Below, one piece after another: positions 17,017 through 24,969 of a DNA stretch of 64,000 nucleotides. Position 1 is the stretch's first letter; each line of letters starts with the position of its first letter. This DNA is from DASSTY01 sp035760645. GTDB taxonomy: Bacteria; Gemmatimonadota; Gemmatimonadetes; Gemmatimonadales; GWC2-71-9. The DNA lies in the NCBI GenBank assembly GCA_035760645.1, contig DASTSO010000114.1, positions 36,631 to 100,630 of the forward strand, read 5' to 3'. Made by a program: the position numbers and the translations under genes. The notes under the pieces are model-generated. The model searched no databases. It worked only from the letters and a program-made list of their open reading frames with translations, and was not told the origin of the DNA.

Positions 17017-18497
17017 GGCGTCCCCTGCTCGTCGCCGCCGTCGCCACGCTCCTCGGCGCGGCGCCGCTCGCCGCGCAGGGCTATCGCATCCGCGTGGACT
17101 CGCGGGTCCAGTCGGTCGCGTTCCGCGGCGTGGAGCTCGACAGCATTCCGCGCGCGGCCGCGGTAGCCGGCCCCAACGGGCCCGCGACGGCGGACGGGTT
17201 CGACGTGGTCTGCGGTGTGGATGCGTTCTGCCGGTTCTTCCGCCCCGGCGCGGTCCTGCACGCGGTGCCCTTCACCCTGCAGGCGAGCGGCACGATGTGG
17301 GGCTTCGGCGTCCCCGGCCTCCGGCTCCGGCTGAACGCGCGCGTCGTCTCCGACCTCGGCGACGAGGCCACCTGGCCCGGTACCGAGCCCGCCGTGCAGC
17401 TCCTCGAGGGCTACGCCGAGTACGCGCGGGGCGGACTCACGGCGCGCGCGGGCCGCCAGCTCGTCAGCGGCCGGCTCGGCATCGTGGGTTTCGACGGCGG
17501 GCGGGTGCAGCTGCGGTCCGGCGCGACCGGCGTCGAGGGCGAGGTGTACGCCGGCTGGGGCCTCGCAACCGGCGTGGCCCTGCCCGTCTCGAGCCCGGTG
17601 CTCAATCCGCTGGACGAGTTTCAGCCCCGGCAGCGCTCGATCGTCGCCGGTGCGGGGGTCGGCTACACGCATCGCCTGGGCGACGTGCGCGTCGACTACG
17701 AGCGCGAGCTCGACGGCGAGACGCGCACCTTCTTCTCCGAGCGCGCCGCGCTCTCGACGAATGTCCGGCCCGCCCCCGGCTGGACGGTCACGGGCGGCGC
17801 GGAGTACGACCTCGACTACGGCTGGTGGGGCAGCGCCGACCTCGCGCTCTGGTACACGCGCGGCCCCGTGACGGCCGACCTCGGCATCGCGCGCTACCGG
17901 CCCCACTTCGACCTCTGGACCATCTGGGGTGCCTTCAGTCCGGTGCCGTACCACAGCGCCCGCGGGGAGGTCTGGGTGAAGCCGATCCGGCAGCTGCAGG
18001 TGCGCGTGCGCGGCGAGCGCTACGGCTACGCGAGCACCGACGCGAGCACGCCGCTCGTCACGGCCGAGGATCGCGGGTGGCGTTTCGGGCTCGGGGCGAC
18101 CTACACCCTCGCCGCCTGGAGAGTGGACGCGGGCTACCACGCCGAGTTCGGGCCCGGCGCCGCGTCCCGCGGGATCGAGGGCAGCCTCGGCTACGCGCCG
18201 TCCGAGCGGCTCGCCGTCACGCTGCGCGGCGCCGCGCTCCTGCGGCCGCTCGAGTTCCGCTACGACGACTCGAACGTCAATCTCGTGGGTGGCGACGTCG
18301 TCTGGACGGTGCGCGAGGCGCTCCGGGTGACCGGCGGCGCCGAGTACTACTGGGAGCGGCGGCGGCGGCCCGACGCCGCGAACTTCGACTGGACCCAGAC
18401 GCGGCTGCACGCGGGCGTGTCGCTCCTGTTCGGCAGCAACGCGGATCGCATGCCGCTGCCGCCGGGGCGGCGTCCCCCACGCACGGGCATGCGATGA
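17013..18497 (+). CDS. Outer-membrane beta-barrel protein of the cytochrome cluster
   Basis: The 494-aa protein begins with a signal peptide (VRRPLLVAAVATLLGAAPLAAQG) and then shows alternating hydrophobic/polar strands with many aromatic girdle residues (for example GWWGSADLALWYTRG, RVDAGYHAEFG), a pattern typical of outer-membrane barrels. The last strand, TRLHAGVSLLFG, ends in Phe and is followed by a short basic tail. Two cysteines, C67 and C73, lie near the N-terminus. GTG at 17013 overlaps the preceding stop by 4 nt, and its own stop overlaps the next cytochrome gene by 4 nt. Between two multihaem cytochromes it most likely plays the MtrB/PioB porin role. Homology to MtrB itself is not visible by eye. 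Confidence 0.75.
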   Translation: MRRPLLVAAVATLLGAAPLAAQGYRIRVDSRVQSVAFRGVELDSIPRAAAVAGPNGPATADGFDVVCGVDAFCRFFRPGAVLHAVPFTLQASGTMWGFGVPGLRLRLNARVVSDLGDEATWPGTEPAVQLLEGYAEYARGGLTARAGRQLVSGRLGIVGFDGGRVQLRSGATGVEGEVYAGWGLATGVALPVSSPVLNPLDEFQPRQRSIVAGAGVGYTHRLGDVRVDYERELDGETRTFFSERAALSTNVRPAPGWTVTGGAEYDLDYGWWGSADLALWYTRGPVTADLGIARYRPHFDLWTIWGAFSPVPYHSARGEVWVKPIRQLQVRVRGERYGYASTDASTPLVTAEDRGWRFGLGATYTLAAWRVDAGYHAEFGPGAASRGIEGSLGYAPSERLAVTLRGAALLRPLEFRYDDSNVNLVGGDVVWTVREALRVTGGAEYYWERRRRPDAANFDWTQTRLHAGVSLLFGSNADRMPLPPGRRPPRTGMR

Positions 18498-19972
18498 CGG
18501 GCTCCCGTCGCCGGCTGTTCCTCCTCGGCCCGCTCGCGCTCGCGCTCGCCGTGGTCGTCGGTGTCGCGCGCGGGCGGGCGCCCGCCGACCGCTTCGATCA
18601 CTGGCGCCACCGCGAGCTCTTTCCGAGCTGCCAGAGCTGCCATGCCGGAGCCGCGAGCGCTGGCGCCCCACTCTGGCCCGATTCGGCCGGGTGCGCGGCC
18701 TGCCACGACGGCAAGGTGGAGCGGCGCGTGGACTGGCGCCCCCCGAGCGTGCTGCCCGCGACGAATCTCCGGTTCACCCACCCCACCCACGCCGCCGCCG
18801 TCGCACGGCGCCGCGGCGCGGATAGCGCGCTCGCGTGCGCGGCCTGTCACACCGAGGCGGGGGAGCCGCGCATGCAGGTGCGCCTCGCGGTGCCGCGTCG
18901 CTGCCTCGACTGTCACGGCGTGCGTGCTGCGCACCTCGAGGCGCCCGACACCGCGTGTGCGACCTGCCACCTGCCGCTCCCGCAGGCCACGCGGCTGGCG
19001 GCGGCGGATGTGGCCCGCTTCCCCACCCCGCCCTCGCACCGAGCGGCCGAGTTCGCGCTGGGCGGGCACGGTCGCGCGGCGCGCGCGGGCCCGGGTGCGG
19101 TCGCCGCCTCGTGCGCCACCTGTCACGCGCAGAACTTCTGTCTCACCTGCCACGTGAACGCCCTCGAGGTGCCCGCGATCCAGGCGCTCGCGTCCGACCC
19201 GCGGGCCACGGCGATCAAGGCCGAGCTCCGGGCGCCGCCGAGCCACGCCCGCCCGGACTTCCAGCAGAGCCATGGCGGCCTCGCGCTTGCGCGCCCGGCG
19301 ACGTGCGCGGCCTGCCACACGCAGCAGAGCTGCCTCACGTGCCACACGTCGCTGCCCGACGCGGCGCGGGGGCTCGCTACCGCCGGTGCGGGCCGCGGCG
19401 CGGGCGCCGTCGTCACCCGGCGACGGCCGCCCTCGCACGGCCAGGACTTCACGGAGGCGCACGCCCGGGTCGCGAGCGCGCGCTCGGCGACGTGCGCGAC
19501 CTGTCACGTACAGGACTTCTGCCTGAGTTGTCACCGGCCCGATCCGGCGTCGGCGCCGGCGGGCTACCACCCGGCGGGCTTCCTGGCGCGCCATCCGGCG
19601 GCGGCGTACAACCGGCAGACCGACTGCAGCGACTGCCACAACACGCGCGCCTTCTGCACCCAGTGCCACGCGCAGGCCGGACTCGCCGCACGCGGCCCGC
19701 TGCGGAGCGGCTACCACGATGCGCAGCCGTTCTTCCTCGTGGGCCACGGCAAGGCGGCGCGGCAGAACCTCGAGTCGTGCGCCTCCTGCCACGCCGAGCG
19801 CGACTGCCTCACCTGCCACTCCGCCCTGAGCGGCCGCCACTTCAACCCGCACGGCCCCGGCTTCGACGCGGATCGGCTGCGGCGCAAGAACTCGCAGATG
19901 TGCACGGTCTGCCACGGCGCGGCGATCCCGCGCACCGGTGGCGAGGCGGCAGCCCCCGACGCGGCGGAGTGA
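18494..19972 (+). CDS. Periplasmic 16-haem c-type cytochrome
   Basis: The 492-aa protein has an N-terminal hydrophobic signal or anchor (LFLLGPLALALAVVVGVARG, about 8-27) and 16 CxxCH haem sites distributed to the C-terminus, from CQSCH near residue 42 to CTVCH close to the end. Several occur as close pairs such as SCATCHAQNFCLTCH and SCASCHAERDCLTCH, each pair preceded by conserved His residues that could be distal ligands. The pattern suggests internal duplication of a two-haem unit. It is translationally coupled (4-nt overlap) to the beta-barrel gene. It probably relays electrons between the inner-membrane cytochrome and the barrel, or plugs the barrel as MtrA does; that role is inferred. 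Confidence 0.83.
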   Translation: MTGSRRRLFLLGPLALALAVVVGVARGRAPADRFDHWRHRELFPSCQSCHAGAASAGAPLWPDSAGCAACHDGKVERRVDWRPPSVLPATNLRFTHPTHAAAVARRRGADSALACAACHTEAGEPRMQVRLAVPRRCLDCHGVRAAHLEAPDTACATCHLPLPQATRLAAADVARFPTPPSHRAAEFALGGHGRAARAGPGAVAASCATCHAQNFCLTCHVNALEVPAIQALASDPRATAIKAELRAPPSHARPDFQQSHGGLALARPATCAACHTQQSCLTCHTSLPDAARGLATAGAGRGAGAVVTRRRPPSHGQDFTEAHARVASARSATCATCHVQDFCLSCHRPDPASAPAGYHPAGFLARHPAAAYNRQTDCSDCHNTRAFCTQCHAQAGLAARGPLRSGYHDAQPFFLVGHGKAARQNLESCASCHAERDCLTCHSALSGRHFNPHGPGFDADRLRRKNSQMCTVCHGAAIPRTGGEAAAPDAAE

Positions 19973-20017
19973 GTCGGAAAGCGGCGAGCGGGAGAGGTCG
20001 AAGCGGGCGCGGCGGGC

Positions 20018-20554
20018 TCAGCCGCCGAGGAGCACGTGGAGGGGCGCGCCGACGAGCCGGGCGCGGCCGCCGAGGGCGGGAATTTCGAGCAGGAAGCTCC
20101 AGCCGACCAGCGTGCCATGGAGCCCGCGCACGAGCCGGCCGGCGGCGTCCGCCGTCCCGCCGGTCGCGAGCACGTCGTCGACCACGAGCACCCGGCTGCC
20201 CGCCACCCAGGTCTCGCGATGCGCCTCGAGCGCATCCCGCCCGTACTCGAGCTCGTACTCCTCGCGCAGCCGCTCGCCGGGCAGCTTCCCCGCCTTCCGG
20301 AATGGCACGAAGCCGCAGCCGAGCGCCAGGGCCACGCCGGCGCCGAGGACGAAGCCGCGCGCCTCGATGCCGACGACGTGGGTGACGCCCGCGCCGCGGA
20401 ACGGCGCGGCCAGACCCTCGATCACCTCGCGAAAGAGCGCGGCGTCGGCGAGCAGGGGCGTGATGTCCTCGAAGAGGACGCCCGGCTTCGGATAATCGGG
20501 GATGCGCCGAATGGCGGCACGGATCCGCGCGACGGCGGTGAGGTCAGGACTCAC
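20018..20554 (-). CDS. apt: Adenine phosphoribosyltransferase
   Basis: Apt converts adenine and PRPP to AMP in purine salvage. The 178-aa protein has the N-terminal Apt block IPDYPKPGVLFEDITPLL, the conserved GIEARGFVLG, VPFRKAGKLPGE, and the PRPP-binding loop VLVVDDVLATGGTADAA. The GTG at 20554 was chosen because it starts the family's usual N-terminus; the frame remains open upstream but has no Apt-like sequence there. It is the last gene of a minus-strand run beginning at 28701 or within it, and converges with the cytochrome cluster. Confidence 0.95.
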   Translation of the reverse strand: MSPDLTAVARIRAAIRRIPDYPKPGVLFEDITPLLADAALFREVIEGLAAPFRGAGVTHVVGIEARGFVLGAGVALALGCGFVPFRKAGKLPGERLREEYELEYGRDALEAHRETWVAGSRVLVVDDVLATGGTADAAGRLVRGLHGTLVGWSFLLEIPALGGRARLVGAPLHVLLGG

Positions 20555-20579
20555 GAGGCACTCGAAGGCGGCAGGCGAT

Positions 20580-20861
20580 CTATTTGACCTGGAAGCGCTT
20601 GTCCCCCGCCTCCTCGACCGTCGCCTCGAGGCGGACGACGCTCGCGACGCTCGCGCCCGCGGGGCCCACGCGCAGCTCGCGCTCGAGCCGGTCGAGGGCT
20701 TCGGGCGCGCCGGCGGCGACGACCTCGACGGTGCCGTCGGGGAGATTGCGGGCGAAGCCGCGGAGGTCGAGGTGGCGGCCCGTGCTCGCCACGAACCAGC
20801 GGAAGCCGACCCCCTGCACCACACCCGCCACCCGCCAGCGCCGCGCCGCCGCCGCCGCCAT
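20580..20861 (-). CDS. acyP: Acylphosphatase
   Basis: A 93-aa protein with the two acylphosphatase signatures: VQGVGFRWF, containing the phosphate-binding Arg, and GFARNLPDGTVEV, containing the catalytic Asn. It hydrolyses acyl phosphates such as acetyl or carbamoyl phosphate. The start overlaps the DedA stop by one base (TGATG), so translation is probably coupled. Length is typical of the family. Confidence 0.95.
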   Translation of the reverse strand: MAAAAARRWRVAGVVQGVGFRWFVASTGRHLDLRGFARNLPDGTVEVVAAGAPEALDRLERELRVGPAGASVASVVRLEATVEEAGDKRFQVK

Positions 20862-21511
20862 CAGGCCTGCGCTCCCCCTGCCGCCCTCCGACTCCGGACG
20901 AACTCGATCACCATCGGCAGCACCGAGAGCAGGATGATCGCCACGATCACGAGCGAGAAGTTCTTCTTCACGACGGGCAGGTTGCCGAAGAAGTAGCCGC
21001 CGTAGGTGAAGAGTCCCACCCAGAGCACCGCGCCGAGCACGTTGTAGAAGACGAAGCGTCGGTACTCCATCGCGCCCACGCCCGCCACGAACGGTGCGAA
21101 GGTGCGGACGATCGGCACGAAGCGCGCGAGCACCACCGCCTTTCCGCCGTGCTTTTCGTAGAACCGGCTGGTACGCTCGAGGTATTCCCGCTTGAGGAGG
21201 CGGTTGTTCATCGCGAACGCCCGGGCGCCGATACGGGAGCCGACCCAGTAGTTCACCCCGTCGCCGACCACGGCCGCGATCGTCAGAAACAGGAAGACGG
21301 CATGCACGTCGAGGGCGCCCAGAGCGGCGAAGCTGCCCGCGGCGAAGAGCAGCGAGTCGCCCGGCAGGAACGGCGTCACGACGAGCCCCGTCTCGGCGAA
21401 GACGATCGCGATCAGGATCGCGTAGGTCCAGGCGCCATACTGCGCGATGATCTGGCCCAGGTGCTTGTCGAGGTGCAGGAAGACGTCGACGAACTGGCGG
21501 AGGAGGTCCAT
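20861..21511 (-). CDS. DedA-family membrane protein
   Basis: A 216-aa multipass protein with the DedA/VTT-domain signature FVPIVRTFAPFVAGVGAM and the glycine-rich FLPGDSLLFAAGSFAALG. DedA proteins act as undecaprenyl-phosphate or phosphatidylethanolamine flippases and affect membrane potential. Hydrophobic segments and re-entrant-like stretches occur throughout. It lies between pcm and acyP with minimal spacing. Which lipid it moves cannot be judged from the sequence. Confidence 0.9.
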   Translation of the reverse strand: MDLLRQFVDVFLHLDKHLGQIIAQYGAWTYAILIAIVFAETGLVVTPFLPGDSLLFAAGSFAALGALDVHAVFLFLTIAAVVGDGVNYWVGSRIGARAFAMNNRLLKREYLERTSRFYEKHGGKAVVLARFVPIVRTFAPFVAGVGAMEYRRFVFYNVLGAVLWVGLFTYGGYFFGNLPVVKKNFSLVIVAIILLSVLPMVIEFVRSRRAAGGAQA

Positions 21512-21523
21512 GCGCTCGTGGGC

Positions 21524-22228
21524 TCAGGATCCGCGATGCCCGAACTCGCCCACGAGCGGGACGAACCGGGCGTCGGTGATCGGGGTGGTGTGGATGCCGT
21601 CCGGCTCGCGCCGGACCATGACGAGGGTCTGCTGTCGCTTGTCGCCGACGGGGATGATCATGCGGCCGCCCGGGGCGAGCTGCTCGACGAGCGGCGGGGG
21701 GATCTCGGGCCCGCCCGCCGAGACGAGGATCGCGTCGTAGGGTGCGAACGGCCGCCAGCCCAGCGTGCCGTCGCCGACGAGGACGGTGACGTTCCGGAAG
21801 CCGCCCTCGGCGAGCGCCGCGCGGGCCTGCTGCGCCAGGGGCGCGAGCCGCTCGACGCTGAACACCGCCTCGGCGAGGAGCGAGAGGAGCGCGGTCTGGT
21901 AGCCCGAGCCGGTGCCGATCTCGAGGACGCGCTCGCGCCCCGTGAGACCGATGAGGTCGAGGTAGAGCGCCTGCACCGAGGGCTGCGAGATCGTCTGTCC
22001 GCCGCCGATGGGGAGGGCCGAGTCCTCGTAGGCGCGGTGGCGCACGCTCGCGGGCACGAAGAGGTGCCGCGGCACCACGCTCACGGCGCGCAGCACGGCG
22101 AGGTCGCGGATCCCCTTCTCCTGCAGCGTGCGCACCAGTTGCGCCCGATAGCCGCCGAACCCGTCCGGCGGCCCGCCGGCGCTGCCCGGTCCGGTCGCGC
22201 CGGCCGGCCCTACCGCTCCAGCGCCCAT
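21524..22228 (-). CDS. pcm: Protein-L-isoaspartate O-methyltransferase
   Basis: Pcm methylates isoaspartyl residues with S-adenosylmethionine so that damaged proteins can be repaired. The 234-aa protein has PRHLFVPASVRHRAYEDSAL, GGQTISQPS, the SAM-binding VLEIGTGSGYQTALLS and LAPGGRMIIPVG, all typical. The first 25 residues are Gly/Pro-rich and not conserved, so the true start could be a little inside. With the ATG at 22228 it overlaps surE by 19 nt. The surE-pcm pairing is widespread in bacteria. Confidence 0.94.
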   Translation of the reverse strand: MGAGAVGPAGATGPGSAGGPPDGFGGYRAQLVRTLQEKGIRDLAVLRAVSVVPRHLFVPASVRHRAYEDSALPIGGGQTISQPSVQALYLDLIGLTGRERVLEIGTGSGYQTALLSLLAEAVFSVERLAPLAQQARAALAEGGFRNVTVLVGDGTLGWRPFAPYDAILVSAGGPEIPPPLVEQLAPGGRMIIPVGDKRQQTLVMVRREPDGIHTTPITDARFVPLVGEFGHRGS

Positions 22229-22959
22229 GCGCGCACCGTCTCCATCAGCGAGTAGTTGGTGAGATCGAGGTGCAGCGGGGTGATCGAAATGCACCCCTCG
22301 GCCACCACCGCGTGGTCGGAGTCCTCGCCGCCGGTCCAGGTGATCGTTCCGCCGCCGATCCAGTAGATCTCGCGCCCCCACGGATCCTTCATCCGCGTGA
22401 GCGACTCCGAGAAGTACCGGCTGCCGAGCCGGGTGACGCGGATCCCCTTCACCTCGTCCGCGGGACAGGGCGGGAGGTTGATGTTGAGCAGCGTCTCCCG
22501 CGGGAAGTCGGGGACGCTCGTGATCCGGCGGACGAGGCGCACGAGCGTCTCGCGGTAGGTCGCCATCGTCTCGGGATGGTGCCCCGCGTAGGAGAGGGCG
22601 ACGCCCGGGACGCCGAGCGTCACCGCCTCCATCGCGGCGGAGACGGTGCCCGAATAGAGCACGTCCTCGCCCATGTTGGGGCCGTGGTTCACGCCGCTGA
22701 AGACGAAGTCGGGCCGCTCGGGCAGGAGCGCCTGGACGGCGAGCGCCACGCAGTCGGTCGGGGTGCCGTCCACCTGCCAGGCGCCGTCGGGCCGGCGCAC
22801 CGGGCGGAGCGGATGGTGCAGCGTGAGCGAGTGCGAGGTGCCGCTCTGCTCGCGATCGGGCGCCACGACGCTCACCTCGCCCACCTCGCGGCAGGCGTCG
22901 GCGAGCAGCGCGAGGCCGGGGGCGAGGACGCCGTCGTCGTTGCTGACGAGAATGTGCAT
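22210..22959 (-). CDS. surE: 5'/3'-nucleotidase SurE
   Basis: SurE is a metal-dependent phosphatase acting on nucleoside monophosphates in stress and stationary phase. The 249-aa protein starts MHILVSNDDGVLAPGL, where the paired Asp residues bind metal, and carries VVAPDREQSGTSHSLT, VDGTPTDCVALA and SGVNHGPNMGEDVLYSGT. ATG at 22959 shares one base with the MerR stop (TGATG). It lies directly upstream of pcm, the usual pairing. Confidence 0.96.
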   Translation of the reverse strand: MHILVSNDDGVLAPGLALLADACREVGEVSVVAPDREQSGTSHSLTLHHPLRPVRRPDGAWQVDGTPTDCVALAVQALLPERPDFVFSGVNHGPNMGEDVLYSGTVSAAMEAVTLGVPGVALSYAGHHPETMATYRETLVRLVRRITSVPDFPRETLLNINLPPCPADEVKGIRVTRLGSRYFSESLTRMKDPWGREIYWIGGGTITWTGGEDSDHAVVAEGCISITPLHLDLTNYSLMETVRAWALER

Positions 22960-23357
22960 CAGGCGCCGCCCGGCTCCGACTTGGTGCGCTCGGGCGGGAG
23001 CCGGCCGTCGAGCACCTCGAGGGTGTCCTCGAGGCCCTGGCGAAGCTCGGTGATCATCTCGTGCTCGAAGGCGCGCCGGGCCGTGCCCTTGAGCTCGCCG
23101 GTGCGGCGGTACTGGTCGATCCGCTGCCGCGCCCCCTCGATCGTGTACTTCTCGGTGTAGAGGAGGTGCTTGACGAGCATGATGAGCTCGACCTCGCGGG
23201 CCTTGTAGACGCGGTTGCCCGAGCGGTTCTTCGCCGGGTTGAGGAAGCGGAACTGGCTCTCCCAGTAGCGCAGCACGTGCGGCTTGAGGTCCGTCAGCGC
23301 GCACACCTCGCCGATCGAGAAGAACTCCTGCACGGGTCGGGTCATGGTCATCGCCAC
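22959..23357 (-). CDS. MerR-family transcriptional regulator
   Basis: A 132-aa protein with an N-terminal winged-helix of the MerR type (FFSIGEVCALTDLKPHVLRYWESQF, then NRSGNRVYKAREVELI) and a long C-terminal helix of the dimerisation type. The sequence is close to the MerR proteins found next to surE or near der/infC-like loci in several phyla. No metal-binding Cys pattern is seen, so it is not a metal sensor of the classical type. Met codons at 23357, 23351 and 23345 could each start it; the first overlaps gpsA by 10 nt. Its targets are unknown. Confidence 0.85.
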   Translation of the reverse strand: MAMTMTRPVQEFFSIGEVCALTDLKPHVLRYWESQFRFLNPAKNRSGNRVYKAREVELIMLVKHLLYTEKYTIEGARQRIDQYRRTGELKGTARRAFEHEMITELRQGLEDTLEVLDGRLPPERTKSEPGGA

Positions 23358-24349
23358 TGCTCCGACTTGGGTTCGCGTTCCATCAGCGCGGCCACCGCGT
23401 CGCGCGGCTCCCGGCCGCCGAAGAGCACGGCGCAGACCTCCTCGGTGATCGGCATCTCCACCCCCTCGCGCGCCGCGAGCGCCGCGCCCGCGCGCGCGCT
23501 GTTGACCCCCTCGGCCACCGAGCGGTGCGCCGCCTGGTACTCGGCGAGCGGCACCCCCTGCCCGAGCGCCACGCCGAGGGAGCGATTGCGGCTCAGCTGG
23601 CCGGCGGCCGTGAGGACGAGGTCGCCCATCCCCGCGAGGCCCGCGAAGGTGAGCGGGTCGGCGCCGAGCGCGAGCCCGAGACGCGTGATCTCGGCGAGCC
23701 CGCGCGTGAGCAGCGCCGCACGCGGGTTGTTGCCGAGGCCGATCCCGTCGAGGATGCCCGCCGCGATCGCGATCACGTTCTTGAGCGCACCCGCCAGCTC
23801 CACGCCGCAGACGTCGCCGCCGGTGTACACGCGGAAGCGGGAGGTCGCGAAGATCCGCTGCGTCTCGGCCGCCGCCTCCGGGTCGCGGCTCGCGGCGACG
23901 ACGGCGGTCGGCTGCCGCTCGTAGACCTCCTGCGCGAAGCTCGGCCCCGAGAGCACGGCGAAGCGCGCCTCCGGCAGCACCTCGCGCACGACGTCGTCCA
24001 TGAAGCGGAGCGTGTCGGTCTCGATCCCCTTCGTCGCACTCACGACCAGCGTGCCGGGCGCCACGGCCTGGCGCACGCGCGACACCACGGCGCGCACCGC
24101 GTGGCTCGGCGCCACCGAGAGGATCACGGGCGCGCCGCGCACCGCCTCCTCCGCCTCGGCGAACGCCCGCAGCCCGGGCGCGAGCGCGCAGCCCGGCAGG
24201 AACACCGGATTCACGTGCTCGCGATTGACCGCCGCCACCACCTCCGGCTCGTAGGCCCAGAGCCGGACCGTGTGGCCCTTCCGCGCGAGGAGGTCGGCGA
24301 GCGTGGTCCCCCAGCTGCCCGCCCCGAGCACCGCGACGGTGGTCGTCAT
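23348..24349 (-). CDS. gpsA: Glycerol-3-phosphate dehydrogenase [NAD(P)+]
   Basis: GpsA makes sn-glycerol-3-phosphate from dihydroxyacetone phosphate for phospholipid synthesis. The 333-aa protein has the N-terminal Rossmann motif VLGAGSWGTTLADLL, then SATKGIE, LSGPSFAQEV, the catalytic-Lys region GALKNVIAIAAGI and AGMGDLVLTA. The start at 24349 overlaps the plsY stop by 4 nt, linking the enzyme that makes glycerol-3-phosphate to the acyltransferase that uses it. Confidence 0.97.
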   Translation of the reverse strand: MTTTVAVLGAGSWGTTLADLLARKGHTVRLWAYEPEVVAAVNREHVNPVFLPGCALAPGLRAFAEAEEAVRGAPVILSVAPSHAVRAVVSRVRQAVAPGTLVVSATKGIETDTLRFMDDVVREVLPEARFAVLSGPSFAQEVYERQPTAVVAASRDPEAAAETQRIFATSRFRVYTGGDVCGVELAGALKNVIAIAAGILDGIGLGNNPRAALLTRGLAEITRLGLALGADPLTFAGLAGMGDLVLTAAGQLSRNRSLGVALGQGVPLAEYQAAHRSVAEGVNSARAGAALAAREGVEMPITEEVCAVLFGGREPRDAVAALMEREPKSEQWR

Positions 24350-24969
24350 GCGCGGCGGCCGAACCGGTTCTCGGTCCCCTTCACCAGGCGCGCGATGTTG
24401 GCGCGATGGAACCAGATGATGAGTGCGGCGAGGACGGCGAAGATCGGCACGAAGCGCCGGCTGTCGGGATCGACCAGCCACACGGCGGCCGGCAGCACCG
24501 CCGCCGCCGCGATGCTGCCCACGCTCACGTAGCCCGTGGAGAAGACGAGCGCCGCCCAGACCACGAGGCAGAGCCCGACGGCGAGCGGGCTGAGCCCCAG
24601 GATCACCCCGGCGGCCGTCGCCACCCCCTTCCCGCCCTTGAAGCGCACGAACACCGAGAACACGTGCCCCAGGACGGCCACGAGCCCGCAGACGAGGGCG
24701 AAGAGCTTCGCCGGCGAGGCGAGGGGGCCGAAAACCAGCACGGGCACCGCGCCCTTGGCCGCGTCGAAGAGCCCCACCGGGACGGCGAACTTCCATCCCA
24801 TGGTGCGGTAGAGATTCGTGGCGCCCAGGTTCCTGCTGCCGTGCTCGCGGAGATCGATCCCGCGGAAGGTCTTGCCGACGAGGTAGCTCGTCGGGATCGC
24901 GCCCAGGAGGTAGGAGGCGGCGAGCGCCAGCGCCATCGCCCCGGCCGAGCCCGCGGGCGCCGGGCTCAC
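24346..24969 (-). CDS. plsY: Glycerol-3-phosphate acyltransferase PlsY
   Basis: PlsY transfers an acyl group from acyl phosphate to glycerol-3-phosphate at the inner membrane. The 207-aa protein has about five transmembrane segments and the three PlsY signatures: LLGAIPTSYLVGK, the GSRNLGATNLYRTMG loop and FKGGKGVATAAG. GTG at 24969 was preferred over ATG 24936 because a GGAGG ribosome-binding site lies 8 nt upstream and it overlaps the der stop by 4 nt (GTGA), as is usual here. The shorter form would be 196 aa. Confidence 0.94.
   Translation of the reverse strand: MSPAPAGSAGAMALALAASYLLGAIPTSYLVGKTFRGIDLREHGSRNLGATNLYRTMGWKFAVPVGLFDAAKGAVPVLVFGPLASPAKLFALVCGLVAVLGHVFSVFVRFKGGKGVATAAGVILGLSPLAVGLCLVVWAALVFSTGYVSVGSIAAAAVLPAAVWLVDPDSRRFVPIFAVLAALIIWFHRANIARLVKGTENRFGRRA

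Noticed and set aside
17013..18497. Naming the barrel gene mtrB
   Set aside because: Barrel character and context fit, but no sequence similarity to MtrB is visible by eye and the Cys spacing differs.
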